A stretch of DNA of 64,000 nt, taken from contig CM060884.1 in NCBI GenBank assembly GCA_030762935.1, positions 72,047,196 through 72,111,195 on the forward strand, written 5' to 3'. Positions 1-15,849 of this stretch are shown piece after piece (position 1 is the stretch's first letter; every line of letters starts with the position of its first letter). The translations under genes and the position numbers were made by a program. Source of the stretch: Hymenopus coronatus (lineage: Eukaryota; Arthropoda; Insecta; Mantodea; Hymenopodidae). Under the pieces are notes generated by a model, which saw only the letters and a list, made by a program, of their open reading frames with translations, was not told the origin of the DNA and did no database searches.

Positions 1-4961
<4,961 letters not shown>

Positions 4962-5014
4962 TTCAGTATTATTATTAATATTATTATGAACATTTTTCTT
5001 TTCTTCTTTTTTTA

Positions 5015-5240
5015 AGCTTAACGTCCTTTAACCTGGTTGGTCATATCGGACGATGAATGAAATTGTTGAAATGTTGCCTCGGGGTCCATGGAGCTTAAAG
5101 TTACTCGACATTCGTCTTCTCAGGATAAGGAAAAACCCCGAAAAAACCTTATCCGGGTAACTCGCCCTAAGCGGGATTCGAACACACAACCTGTTGAATG
5201 TGAGGCAGACACGCTACCACCACACTACCCAGGCGGGCTT
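5015..5240 (-). mobile_element. tRNA-derived SINE (family S3)
   Basis: Read on the minus strand, it starts near 5240 with a tRNA-like head: an A-box-like stretch (GTGGTGGTAGCGTG) followed by a B box (GTTCGAATCCC, near 5174-5184). A body follows and then a tail containing CCGATATGACCA. The same tail motif occurs in the S2 SINE at 24660, which suggests a shared LINE partner. An (ATT)n run abuts the head side at 5238-5282. It is not a functional tRNA because no cloverleaf 3' half is preserved. Confidence 0.7.
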
Positions 5241-6620
5241 TATTATTATTGTTATTATTATTGCCATTATTATTATTATTATAATACTAGAAAGTAATAT
5301 GCATTTCAATTGTAAATATCAGTAATAGGTGTTTCGACCTACTTTTATATTTCACTTAAAATAACTTTATTTACAGCTTTTTTTTTTTTTCTTTTCATTT
5401 CAGTATACCTGTTCCATCTTTCTATATATGTTTTTATTAAGTTATATAGAATTGTATTTTTGTTCTTTATTCTTTTATTCATTCTATCAGTGCTGTGTTG
5501 GATTTAATCTATCGCCTGGTAGGGTGAAAGAGAAGGCCTTATTGCCTTAACTCCAAGCAGGATAGATAAATAAATAAATAAGATGGTGGTGTGCTCATAA
5601 AGAACTTCAGGCATGGTCTAAGCTATAAAATCTTTGTTAACTGAGAAACGAGAGACCCTCAAAACTACTGACAGTGTCAGACGGACCAACATCAGCATAT
5701 TGTTTATGAACGGTATTAACTTCAGGAGCATCAGGATATACAGGGAGTTTTAGTGGAATTTTGGTAGTCCCTTGTGTTTTCTCTCTTTTTACTAACTAAC
5801 CTAGTGCTTTTAATATTCATCTAATTAATAGTCAAGGCTGATAGTCTCCTCTCAGCATTGATGAACTTATTAGCTCCCGATCTCTCCTTGGGAAGGGAGG
5901 GCAGGGCAGGACAGGACAGGACAGGACAGGACAGGTTAGGTTTATTTGCCAGAACAAAGTACATTGTGTGGCAACGTCAAATACAAATAATATCAAAAAC
6001 ATTTAGCAGTATTATAAAATTCATCCAGACAATAAAATGGATTTAAAATCAAAGTGTGCTTCACTGACCCCTTAAAAGATTCAGTGCTGTTACTAAGTTT
6101 GAGAGAATATTATTAAATCTATTTAACAAAGGCAGTTTGAATCTTACTATACTTACATCTATTTATGTAAATATTGGAACTAGTTCTGGTGTGATGAAGA
6201 TGGATTTCGGAACATAGATTGTATTTATGGCTATTTTTCTTAGCACATAAGAGGCAGTGGAACACAAACAATGAAGTCAAAGTTTAAACACCCAACTTAA
6301 CAAATAAAGGTTTACAATGAGTTCTGGGGGCTACACCACATAAAACCTTTAACTTTGAGGCTACCTACTTCCCTCTCGCAGGCGCGAGCAGCACTTTTTA
6401 GTAGAGTAACTTTTACACCATATGGGGATTCAACAATATTATCCTTCATCCCCATAATTTTTACAGAAGACACTATGCAGAAGCGTTAATGTTTGCAGAT
6501 GATCAGTAAGGTATATCTAAGTCAGAAGGCAACCTCAGAGGCCGATAGCAAAAGAAGTCGATAAAATAACAAAAGAATGCAATATGACTATCCTTAATTA
6601 AAACTGAAGTGATGGTATTC
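5241..6620. other. Unassigned AT-rich stretch with simple repeats
   Basis: Apart from (ATT)n at 5238-5282, an (AAAT)n run near 5566-5580 and an ACAGG pentamer array, I see no gene, RNA or known repeat. The open frames are short and lack protein-like composition. Confidence 0.5.
5907..5935. repeat. (ACAGG)n pentanucleotide microsatellite
   Basis: Five to six tandem ACAGG units follow a GCAGG-rich start. Confidence 0.85.
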
Positions 6621-6622
6621 AA

Positions 6623-6710
6623 TAAAAATTGTAATAGAAAACCCTGTTTTGTAATAAGTTAAGGGATTGAAATATTTAGGATGCAATATATCGTTCAAAA
6701 AGAATATAAT
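6623..6710. repeat. Direct repeat D1, left copy, flanking an R1 element
   Basis: This stretch, from AAAAATTGTAATAGAAAAC to ATGCAATATATCGTTCAAAA, recurs with mismatches at 7541-7630. The two copies bracket the R1 copy at 6723-7534. It is far too long for a target-site duplication, so duplication of an R1-plus-flank unit is more likely. Confidence 0.75.
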
Positions 6711-6722
6711 CTAAAGGAAAAA

Positions 6723-7534
6723 ATCTTTGCAACAAATTATTGTTTATTATTCTATTTACTTCATACTAATCGAGAAAAAATTAGCAGAACTAATCTTATT
6801 ACTTGCTACCTTGTAAGTAGACGCGAAATAAGGGAGTACCATAGGTTAAAGTGATAGTCAAAAGCTGGTTGCTATGTGAATGAAGTTCCTTTGTTTCTAT
6901 GACAGCAGTTGACAAATTCATGTATGAGAAAAATATAAGTTTTTCAAAGTTGAAACCAAAAACAAGGAATATATTAAAAAAAAACGATCGATTTGATGGA
7001 AAAAGTGTATATAACCTAAATTGTGTGTTTTACTGTACTCTACATTTTTTGTATGGTATGTTTTTGTCTGTTTCTTACGGTTTAGCAGTTATACAAAATG
7101 CCGTAAAATTCATCCAGAATAAAGTAGTCTTCAGAGGCTATTCCCAGAAAATTCAAGATGTACATTTTATTTTTCAGGTAAATATCTTAAATATACGATA
7201 TTTTAATCAAAATCGTTAGGACCATTTTTGAGAAAATCAAAATTTTCGAAAAAGTTCCATATAAGGGTATTTGGGAGCGGGGGGATTTTCTTGAAAATCT
7301 TCGTATTGCATCCTCGGAAGATATAAAATCAACATACCAAGTTTGGCTTTTTACGGACTTTTAGCTTTTGAGCTATACTACACACACACACAAGGGCATT
7401 TTTCTAAAAATGCTTTTTCTGGATTCAGGAGGTCTCAAAACATGTATTTCCGATGAAATCTCGGTATCAAATTTTTGGGTGCATTACAATACCTTCTCTA
7501 TACACTATGTACATTGTACGTATAAAGTAAAAAG
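6723..7534 (-). mobile_element. R1 element, minus orientation, 3' end missing
   Basis: It aligns with the R1 consensus from the CTTTGCAACAAATTATTG region to the 5' palindrome and ends AAAGTAAAAA. The outermost stem-loop is absent. It contains a short CA run near 7380. Confidence 0.8.
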
Positions 7535-7540
7535 CGTATC

Positions 7541-7630
7541 GGATAAAAATTGTAATAGAAAACACCATTGTGCAATAAGTTACAGGAGTTGAATTCTTAG
7601 AATGCAATATATCGTTCAAAAAATCTAATT
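7541..7630. repeat. Direct repeat D1, right copy
   Basis: This is the second copy of the D1 spacer, directly beyond the 5' end of the R1 copy at 6723-7534. It ends in ATGCAATATATCGTTCAAAA as the left copy does. Confidence 0.75.
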
Positions 7631-7770
7631 TAATGAACAAATTAGAAGTGTTGAATTATCTCAATGACACTATAAAGAGTTGAGTGAAAAATAAAGCAAG
7701 AAAATACAAAATATTGGAATTCTATAAACTAATTAAATGGGAGCGAAACTTGGATCATGACAGAGAGAAA

Positions 7771-8532
7771 AAAACCTGATGTGTTCCATTCCCATGGCTT
7801 TCTCTATATTTATGTAACAAATTATCGGTAAAAAGCTTATCCTTCTCTCTACTTCACGCCACTCGAGATAAATATGTGCATGATATTATCTTATCGCTTG
7901 ATCACTTATAAATAGAAACGGAATAAGGGAATACATTAAGTTAAATCGACTTCAAATCATTTAAAAGCTGGTGATCGTTTCTTTGTTCAATCAAAAGTTA
8001 ACAAAATCCACTATGAGAAAAGTTTTAAGTATTTTAAACTGAAACCAATAACAATGAGTATATCGGAAATGGTGAACTCCATGAGAAGAAAAAAAAAAAA
8101 AAAAAAAAGAGTACCTATATGGTATGGATTGTGATTTTAAACGAGTTCTACTTATTCTGTGCAGCAAGTTTTTGCCCATTTCTTACCATTTACCAGTTAT
8201 GCAAAAGTTATTCAGAATGAAGGAGTCTTCAGCGGCTGTGTCAAGAAAATTCGATATATATGCTTAACTTGTGATGTAAATATTTTTAATCTACGAAATT
8301 TGAATCAGATCCTTTAGAGACATTTTTAGAAAAGCAAAATTTTCTAAAATTGTTCATTGCAAAGAACGCTTTGGAGTGGGCGACTTTCCCGGAAATTGTC
8401 GTTTGGGATTTTTGGAAGATGCTAAACCTAAATACCAAATATGGTATTTAAGGGACTTTTCGTTTTTGAGATGCGCTCTCCGAAGACCTGTACGCGCAGA
8501 CCATGCACACACACGAACCTTTTTTCTAAAAA
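7771..8532 (-). mobile_element. R1 element, minus orientation, 5' truncated
   Basis: It starts with the 3' terminus (CTGATGTGTTCC) and runs to the CTTTTTTCTAAAAAT segment, where the next R1 copy begins. It carries a poly-A tract at 8089-8109 inside the body. Confidence 0.8.
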
Positions 8533-9371
8533 TCTTATGTGTTCTGTTCACATGACTTTCTCTACATCGCTGTAAAAAATTATTATTAAAAACATATTTT
8601 TCTGTTTTTTTCTACTTTATGATAAACATTAATCTAGATAAACATTAGCAGAAATTGTTTTAATTACTTGCTTTCTTGTAGGTAGAAGGAAAATAAGGGA
8701 ATACACTAGAATAAAACGATAGTCTAATACTTTAAAAGCTGGGTGCCATGTGGTGGAAATCCATCTCTATGCAGAGCTAGGAGTTTACAACTTTCCTGAG
8801 AAAAAAATTAAGTATTTTGAATCTGAAACAAATGAAAAGGAAATTCTCAGAAATGGCTAATTCCAAGAAAAAAAAGTATATGATATAAATTGTGTGGTTT
8901 AAAGTGATCTACATTTTTTGTGTAGTAAGTTTTTGCGTATGTTTCACGGATTACCGGTTACGCAAAATTCAGAAACGTTCATTTAGAATAAAGTAGTCAT
9001 CAGAGGCTACTTCCAGAAAATTCAAAATAGAGATTTAGTTTTCCGTAGGTATATCTTTAAAATACGTTGTTTTAATCAGGATCGTTAGAGCCATTTTTGA
9101 GAAAATAACAAATTCCATATAAAGAGTAGTTTGGGGTGAGGATTTTTCTCAAAATCTTCGTGTCGCATCCCTGGAAGATACTAAACTTAAATATTAAGTT
9201 AGGTATTTAACGGGTTGTTCATTTTTGAGCTCTGCTGTCCACAGACACACGCACACACACACAAGGACCGTTCTCTGAAAATGCTTCTCTTCTTTTGGAT
9301 AAGGGGGACCCTAAAACATATATTTCAATACCTCCTCTCTACACTATGTACATAGTAATTGTAAAGAGTGT
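8533..9371 (-). mobile_element. R1 element, minus orientation, near full length
   Basis: It begins with CTTATGTGTTCTGTTCACAT and ACTTTCTCTAC and ends in a decayed 5' palindrome near 9340-9371. The internal CA run is at 9246-9263. Confidence 0.8.
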
Positions 9372-9601
9372 ACTGGCCTAACTTGCTATCCGACAAACCG
9401 CAAAATGAAGAAAGTTACAAGAATTTCAAGTGAAGTTAATCACTTGTGGGGAAAAAAAAGTAACGTCTATGCCGAGCACAACTTTTTAGTTTCACTTCAT
9501 TCTGAATTAGACTCTGAAATATATGAATTATTACTAAATTACACATCACGGGGATATTATTTGTATTTGGACTAGTCAGAAACTATTTATATAGTTCCCT
9601 T

Positions 9602-10068
9602 GCGTGCCGTGCTCTGCAGGAGGCGTTGGACACCGCGCGCAAAGAAAACAAAACACTGCTCATTGATCTGTTATTGTATTTTCCGTGCGAATGATTTGCA
9701 GTGTGCGGGATACTCTACGCCATCGTTTTGTTACCTGAGCAACAGCACGACAGATCTGGCACTGGGTTGTTTCGCAATTGCACCGTCTTGCTCCTTCGCA
9801 AAATCCAAACGATTATGCTCGCACATTACTACAACTAGAGACTCGAAGTACTACCGACCGCTTCGCACAGGTGTGGCTCGCACTTGGCTTTCAGCATTAT
9901 ATGCTGTCTGAAACGCACCCCAGCGTCGATGTCATCTTAGAGCAGCAAGAGAAGATCTGCAAAAACATAGGCGTCTTTCACTGCAGTCGGCAACAGCTTT
10001 TGCCTTGCTCATTCTGTAGCACTTACAACACCTTCTTATTTTGTTACCATCTTCCTGCACATGTTTAA
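9602..10068 (+). pseudogene. Possible decayed coding fragment, unrecognised
   Basis: This island is visibly more GC-rich than the R1 copies around it and does not match R1. One frame is open from 9602 to about 9695, with a helix-like stretch containing ARKENKTLLIDLLLYF. A different frame is open from about 9740 to 10068, including RSTTDRFAQVWLALGF. The switch of open frame fits a gene with a frameshift and stops, but I do not recognise the family. A TATA-like TTTATATAG lies just upstream at 9587-9595. It could equally be non-coding unique sequence. Confidence 0.25.
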
Positions 10069-10069
10069 T

Positions 10070-10278
10070 TTAAACGCACAAACAACATTGTTCATAACTA
10101 TATATAAAAATTGTGAACTGATATACTGTATTTATAATATAACTTATACCTTTTGTAATTAACAAAATTAATAAATAAATTAAAAAAAATGCAGACCTGA
10201 TACCATCTGTCCCTTTTATGCAAACGAGTGACGGTTCTTGTACAAAATATATTATAAGGTACAGCGTCCCAGAAAAAT
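10070..10278. other. AT-rich unassigned stretch
   Basis: I see no gene, RNA or recognisable repeat here. Confidence 0.5.
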
Positions 10279-10333
10279 AGTAAACACATCTACGCGTTTC
10301 CTTATTGAAGTAAACAAACGTAGGGTTTAGGCT
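10279..10333. repeat. Direct repeat D2, left copy
   Basis: A segment of about 50 bp beginning AATAGTAAACACATC recurs at 11168-11224. Each copy sits on the 3' side of an R1 element, giving a tandem D2-R1-D2-R1 arrangement with a period of about 890 bp. Confidence 0.75.
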
Positions 10334-11167
10334 AAAAAGTCACATGACTTCACTACATCTCTGCAACAAATTGTTGTTAAGAAGCTCATGCTTCTATTTA
10401 ATTCGTGATAATCCAGATAAAATTAGTAGAAATGGTGTTATTACTTGCTTCCTTGTAAGAAGAGAAATAAGTGAGTATCATAGGTTAAAGAGGTAGTCAA
10501 AAGCTGGTTGCTATGTGACTGAAGTTCCTTTGTTTGTATGGACAGGAGTTGACAAATTCCCGTATAAAACCAATAACAAGAGATATATAAAAACGGTCAA
10601 CACGACCAAAATAAATATAATATACATTTGTGTTTTAACGAGCGATTTTTTTTTAAGTACGTTTTTGTCTATCTCTCACGGTTTACCAGTTATGCAAAAT
10701 TCTGTAAAATTCATCCAAAATAAACATGCCTTAAGAGGCTATTCCCAGAAAATTGAAGATATATTTTACTTGTCATATAAATATCTTTAATATACGATAT
10801 TTTAAACAAAATCGTTGGAGCCATTTTTTTAGAAAATCCAATTTTCGAAACAATTTCAATGTAAAGAGTAGTTTGGGGGGGGGGGGATTTTTCTCAAAAT
10901 CATTGTGCCACATCCCTGTAGCATACTTAGTTTAAATACCAAGTTTGGTATTTTACCAACTTTCGCTTTTGAATTATCGTGTTTACACACACACACACAC
11001 ACACGGAACTTTTTTCTGTAAATGCTTTTTTTTTTTTTTTTTTTTTTTTTGAGATACAGGGGACTCTAAAACACGTGTTTCCGGTAAAATCTCGGTATCG
11101 ATTTTTTGTGTGGAATGCAATACCTTCTCAACACACTATGAACATAGTACGTGTAGAGAAAGTAAAA
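10334..11167 (-). mobile_element. R1 element, minus orientation
   Basis: Nearly complete. The 3' terminus is decayed and the 5' palindrome and AGAGAAAGTAAAA end are present. The internal CA run is at 10983-11004 and an expanded T-run at 11029-11050. Confidence 0.85.
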
Positions 11168-11224
11168 ATAGTAAACACATCCACGCATTTCCTTGCTGAA
11201 GTAAACAAACGTGTGGTTTATGTT
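11168..11224. repeat. Direct repeat D2, right copy
   Basis: Matches 10279-10333 and lies between two R1 copies, with R1 ends on both sides. Confidence 0.75.
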
Positions 11225-12017
11225 TAAAAATCTGTTCTCTACATCTCTGAAACAAATTGTTGTTAAAAATCTTAAGCTTTTATCAACTTCTTGCTAATCG
11301 AGATAAACACTAACAGAAATTGTCTTATTACTTTCCTACTTGTAATTAGAAGGTAAATAAAGGAATACATTGAGGTAAAGCGTTTAAAAGCTGGTTGCTA
11401 TGTGACAAGCTCCTTTATTTGTATGGATAGGAATTGACAAGTTCCCGTATGAGAAAAGTTTAAGTATTTTAAAACTGAAACCAATTAAAAGGAATATCTC
11501 AAAAATGTTCAACCCCACGACCAAAGTAAATAAAATATCCATTTGTACTTTAATGAGCTCTACATTTTTTGCTAAAGTTTTTCTCTATCTCTTACGGTTT
11601 ACCAGTTATGCAAAATTCCATAAAATTCATCCACAATAAAGATGTCTTCAGAGGCTATTCAAGATACACATTTTATCTGTCAATATGTGATATTTTAATC
11701 AAAAATTTTACAGCCTTTCTTGAAAAAATCACATTTTTTTAAATTGTCCAATTAAATGATACTTTACATTAGAGGGGCTTTATTGATAATGTTCATGTAA
11801 CATCGCTGGAAGATACTGAACTTAAATAAAGAGTTTGGTATTTGATGGACTTTTAGTTTTTGAGCTATACCGCCCACATACACACATGGACATTGTTCTA
11901 ATATTGATTCAGGTGTTTTCAAAACCTATATATCCGGTAAAACCTCGGTATCAAATTTTTTTGTGGTATACAATACCTTCTCTATAAACTATGTAGAAGT
12001 ACGTGTATAGAAAGTAA
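11225..12017 (-). mobile_element. R1 element, minus orientation
   Basis: R1 body with an internal deletion near the ATTCCCAGAAAATTC region and a recognisable 5' palindrome ending GTGTATAGAAAGTAA. Confidence 0.8.
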
Positions 12018-12276
12018 TAGTAGATTTAAAACTTTTAATCACGAAACATGTAATATATTTATTTATAACGTTTTCTTTGTAACAACGCTATGAACTATCA
12101 GACTCACATCAGCAGTGTTTTAACACCTAATAAACCTTCTGATATTGGGATATAACTTTTAAAAACATCGGTCTGGGCCGGGTTAAAACCCAGGACATTG
12201 AGATTAGAAATGATAATTAATATATATCCTATAACAGTGAACTCATTTTAATTCGAGCTCAAAGGAGAATTTTAAC
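12018..12276. other. AT-rich unassigned stretch
   Basis: Nothing recognisable beyond short AT runs. Confidence 0.5.
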
Positions 12277-12740
12277 AAAATCTGATGTGTTCCATTCGTT
12301 GATTTTTCTCTACAAACTACTGTTACGAAAAGCCATTCCACTATCTACATCGAAGTAATCGAGATAAATATTATCATAAATGGATGTATTAGTTCCTTCT
12401 AGGTAGAAGGGAATAGATTATAGTGGTAATCACATATTTTTAAAAACCTGTCGCTATGTGAAACAATTGAAATCCGGATCAATTTGCACGGCCAGGAATA
12501 AAACAAAAGATAGATGAAACGAAAGTTAACTTCCCGTTAGATAAGATATTAAGTAGCTTAAAATTGAAACCAAAAATAAGGAATATCTCAGAAACTGTTA
12601 AATCTTCAAAAAGCAATGAAAAACATGTGAATGACAAATTGTATGTTTTGACGTATCTACATTTTTGTGTGTATCTATTAGGGTTTATCATGTAATCAAA
12701 ATCCATTCAATGAAGAGGTATTCATTGAATAACCTTCTGT
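12277..12740 (-). mobile_element. Diverged R1 subfamily copy
   Basis: It starts CTGATGTGTTCCATTCG, then follows a variant body (AAAAGCCATTCC, GTCGCTATGTGAAACAATTG) shared with 15374-15665 and 45590-46190. The 5' half is lost. Confidence 0.65.
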
Positions 12741-12825
12741 TACAGAAGAGTTAGAGAATGTCATGTGAATGCAATACATCAGATCTTTAAAGGCTAGTGT
12801 TTAGAGAAGAGTGGTATAAAGGTCA

Positions 12826-13695
12826 TAAAAATGTGATGTGTTCCATTCACATGACTTTCTCTACATCTCTGCAAAGAATTATTGTTAGTAAGTTAATGCT
12901 TATATTTACTTCATGCTAATCGAGAAAAAATTAGCAGAAATAATCTTATTACTTGCATCCTTGTAAGTAGAAGCAAAATAAGAGAGTACCATAGGTTAAA
13001 GTGATAGTCAAAAGCTGGTTGCTATGTGACTGAAGTTCCTTTGTATGGATACCCAATTCCTGTTGACAAATTCCTGTATGAGTAAAGTATAAGTATTTCA
13101 AAGCTGAAATCAAATACAAGGAATACCTCAAAAGCGACCAACTCCACGGAAAAATGTATATAACATTGAGTATGTTTTTAATGCACTCTACATTTTTGTG
13201 TGTTAAGTTTTTGTCCATCTCTTGTGGTTTGTGCAAAATTCTGTAAAATTCATCCAGAATAAAGTAGTCTTCAGAGGCCATTCCCAGAAAATTCAGGATA
13301 TACATTTCATTTGTGAGGTAAATATCTTTAATATACGGTATTTTAATCAAAACCGTTACACCCATTTTTGAGAAAATGTTCGAAAAGGGTTCCATGTAAA
13401 GGGTAGTTTGTTGTAGGGGGATTTTTCTCAAAATCTTCGTGTCACATCCTTCAAAGATACTAAACTCAAATACCAAGTTTGGTATTTTACCGACTTTTCG
13501 TTTTTGAGTTATCGTGTTCACAGACACATGGACACACACACATACACACACGGACCTTTTTCTGAAAATATTTTTTTTGGATACAGGGACCTTAAAACGT
13601 ATATTTCCGGTGAAATTTGGGTATCAAAATGTTGGGTGGAGTACAATACCTTCTCTATATACTTGGTACATGGTAGGTGTAGAGAAAGTAAAAAG
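12826..13695 (-). mobile_element. R1 element, minus orientation, full length
   Basis: Both ends are present: GTGATGTGTTCCATTCACAT followed by ACTTTCTCTAC, and a 5' palindrome ending GTAGAGAAAGTAAAAA. The CA-rich segment spans 13518-13550. It abuts an R1 copy in opposite orientation, giving an inverted pair. Confidence 0.9.
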
Positions 13696-14315
13696 GATTT
13701 TCAGAAAAATCTCCCCACCCCAAACTACCCTTTACATGGAACTTTTTTCGAAAATGTTGATTTTCTATAAAATGGCTCTAACGATTTTGATTAACATATC
13801 GTATATTAGAGATATTTACCTGAAAAATAATATATATATCTTAAATTTTCTGGCTATATCCTCTGAAGGCTACTTTATTGTGGTTGAATTTAACGGATTT
13901 GTGCATAACTGGTAAACCGTAAGATATGGACAAAAACTTAAGACACATAAAATGTAGAGCACGTTAAAACACACACTTAATGTTATATTTACTTTTTTCG
14001 TGGAGTTTATCATTTTTTAGATATTTCTAGTTTTTGGATTCTGATTTGATAAACTTACTTTTCTCATACAGGAATTTGTCAACTCGTGTCCATAGAAACA
14101 AACGAACTTCAGTCACATAGCAACCAGCATTTGATTATTACTTTAACCTATGGTACTCTCTTATTTCTTTTCTACTTTCAAGGAAGCAAGTAATAAGACT
14201 ACTTCTGATAATTTTAGCATGAAGTAAGTAGAAGCATAAGTTTTTAACAATAATGTATCGCAGAGATGTAGAGAAAGTCATGTGAATGGAACACATCAGA
14301 TTTTTCCATTTACTG
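13696..14315 (+). mobile_element. R1 element, plus orientation, 5' truncated
   Basis: It starts inside the element at the CCCCACCCCAAACTACC region and runs to an intact 3' end: GTAGAGAAAGT, then CATGTGAATGGAACACATCAG and a T-run. With the preceding copy it forms a long imperfect hairpin. Confidence 0.9.
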
Positions 14316-15373
14316 TACAGGCCCTTAGATTTGCTAGCTTCTCTTTAGTCATCTGGAAATTTACGTAACTTGTATAATATGTAACGTAATATGTACATAT
14401 TTATATAAATTACCAAGTAAATTAAAAGCGTGACTTCAGATAAATAAATAGATACACGCATTCTCATTTGCAATGCTGTACCCGAAATTTCGTGTATTTT
14501 GGTGCTACGCTTCACCTTCGGTCCAAATTACACCACACAACACAATACTATGAGTGTCACATTTCTTATAATCCTAAGTTGAATTAATGAAATAAATCTA
14601 CATCACACTTACCTTAATAAATTGAAAGTTTCGTTGTTTTATTTTGGTTTCCAAAGAAAGATCTTAGGTGGAAGAAAACGCGATAATAAAAGCGGGAACA
14701 AATTACAAAGAAAACGCTCTCAACAATAACCACAAATTCCCTCCAGGACTATTAACAATAGAATACAGAAAATTGGAGGGAACGCTTACAACAAACGCTC
14801 CTCAAGATACCCGTATTGTTGGTGCTCCCAGCGGTATCCATTTTCTTAACTGATATCCGAACAAAATGCACGCTGGTCCAAATTACACAGTCTTCCCCTA
14901 TGCAGATTCACCGCATAAGCAATGTGGGCTAAAACATGCTTCTTTTGGTTTAGCTGCACTTTGGTTGGGATTTAGAGCTGCCAAAGACGATTCTGGCAGT
15001 GGAACAATCCAGAATATTTAAAATCCGCCTTTCTGTGACACATTTCCTTGCCCCTGACCTTCTCCGGGCTTTAGTCTTGAATCGATTTTCAAGCAGCCAC
15101 GTTCAGCAGCACTTCCAAAAGCTTGCTTTTGTAGCATGCACGCATCGCCTGTAACAACGCAGGTAAGATATGGATTTGCTCAGCACACAAATATTTTCAC
15201 ATTCCCGTCTCATCCTCGCAAAGGAATTACCAGGAACATAAAAGAGAAAAATCCTGTAGAGGAGCTTTGCTCTTTGATACGACACTGGCTTCTAATACTT
15301 TGTACAAACTCGGCTCTTGACTAGAATAAAGAGGACTTACCTCACAAGTGACATTGTTGTCGCAGATTGAGTA
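14316..15373. other. Unassigned stretch between repeats
   Basis: No recognisable gene. Two short plus-strand open frames (14668-14853 and 15136-15324) have mixed composition, but I see neither a family motif nor a convincing start for them. A consensus-like splice donor (CAG/GTAAGATA) occurs near 15162. Confidence 0.4.
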
Positions 15374-15665
15374 ACAATTTCCACAAACTGTTGTTACGAA
15401 AGATTATTCCTTTATCTAATCGAAGTAAACATTAGCAGAAATGCTCTTATTACTTGCTTCCTTGTAAGTAGAAGGGAATACAATAGTCTAAAACGATAGT
15501 CAAATCTTTTAAAAGCCGGTCGCTATGTCAAACAATTGATGTTAGCTTAGCTTTGCACAGCCAGAAGTAAAACAGAAGAGAGGAAACGAAAGATGACTTC
15601 CCGTTTGAGGAGTTTAAGAGGCTTAAAAATGAAAACAATGACCTCGGAATACTTCACCAACGGTA
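15374..15665 (-). mobile_element. Diverged R1 subfamily fragment
   Basis: It carries the subfamily features AAAAGCCGGTCGCTATGTC and GGCCAGAAGTAAAAC-like sequence. Both element ends are missing. Confidence 0.65.
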
Positions 15666-15671
15666 ACTCAA

Positions 15672-15830
15672 CCTTATTAAAAGTGGACCTCCGCGGTGTA
15701 ATGGTTACGGACGTAAAAGAACCTCAAACCTGATAGAGAGGCCTCTGAGCAAAATTAAGCGGTCTTTCTCGCCCAGTATACAATGGGACGCTGAGAACTA
15801 TTGTAGCCTAAGAGCTACATTGAAATGTTT
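15672..15830 (+). mobile_element. tRNA-like SINE (family S6)
   Basis: An A-box-like CGCGGTGTAATGGTTACGG opens the element. The body (ACGTAAAAGAACCTCAA, AGGCCTCTGAGCAAAATTAA, GGGACGCTGAGAAC) recurs inverted at 41270-41400, which shows it is a dispersed repeat. Confidence 0.6.
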
Positions 15831-15849
15831 ATCGCATTAAAAATAATAT

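Noticed and set aside
12949..13551. 200-codon minus-strand ORF
   Set aside because: It lies entirely within an R1 copy; other R1 copies have the same frame broken by stops, so it is a chance opening in a non-coding repeat.
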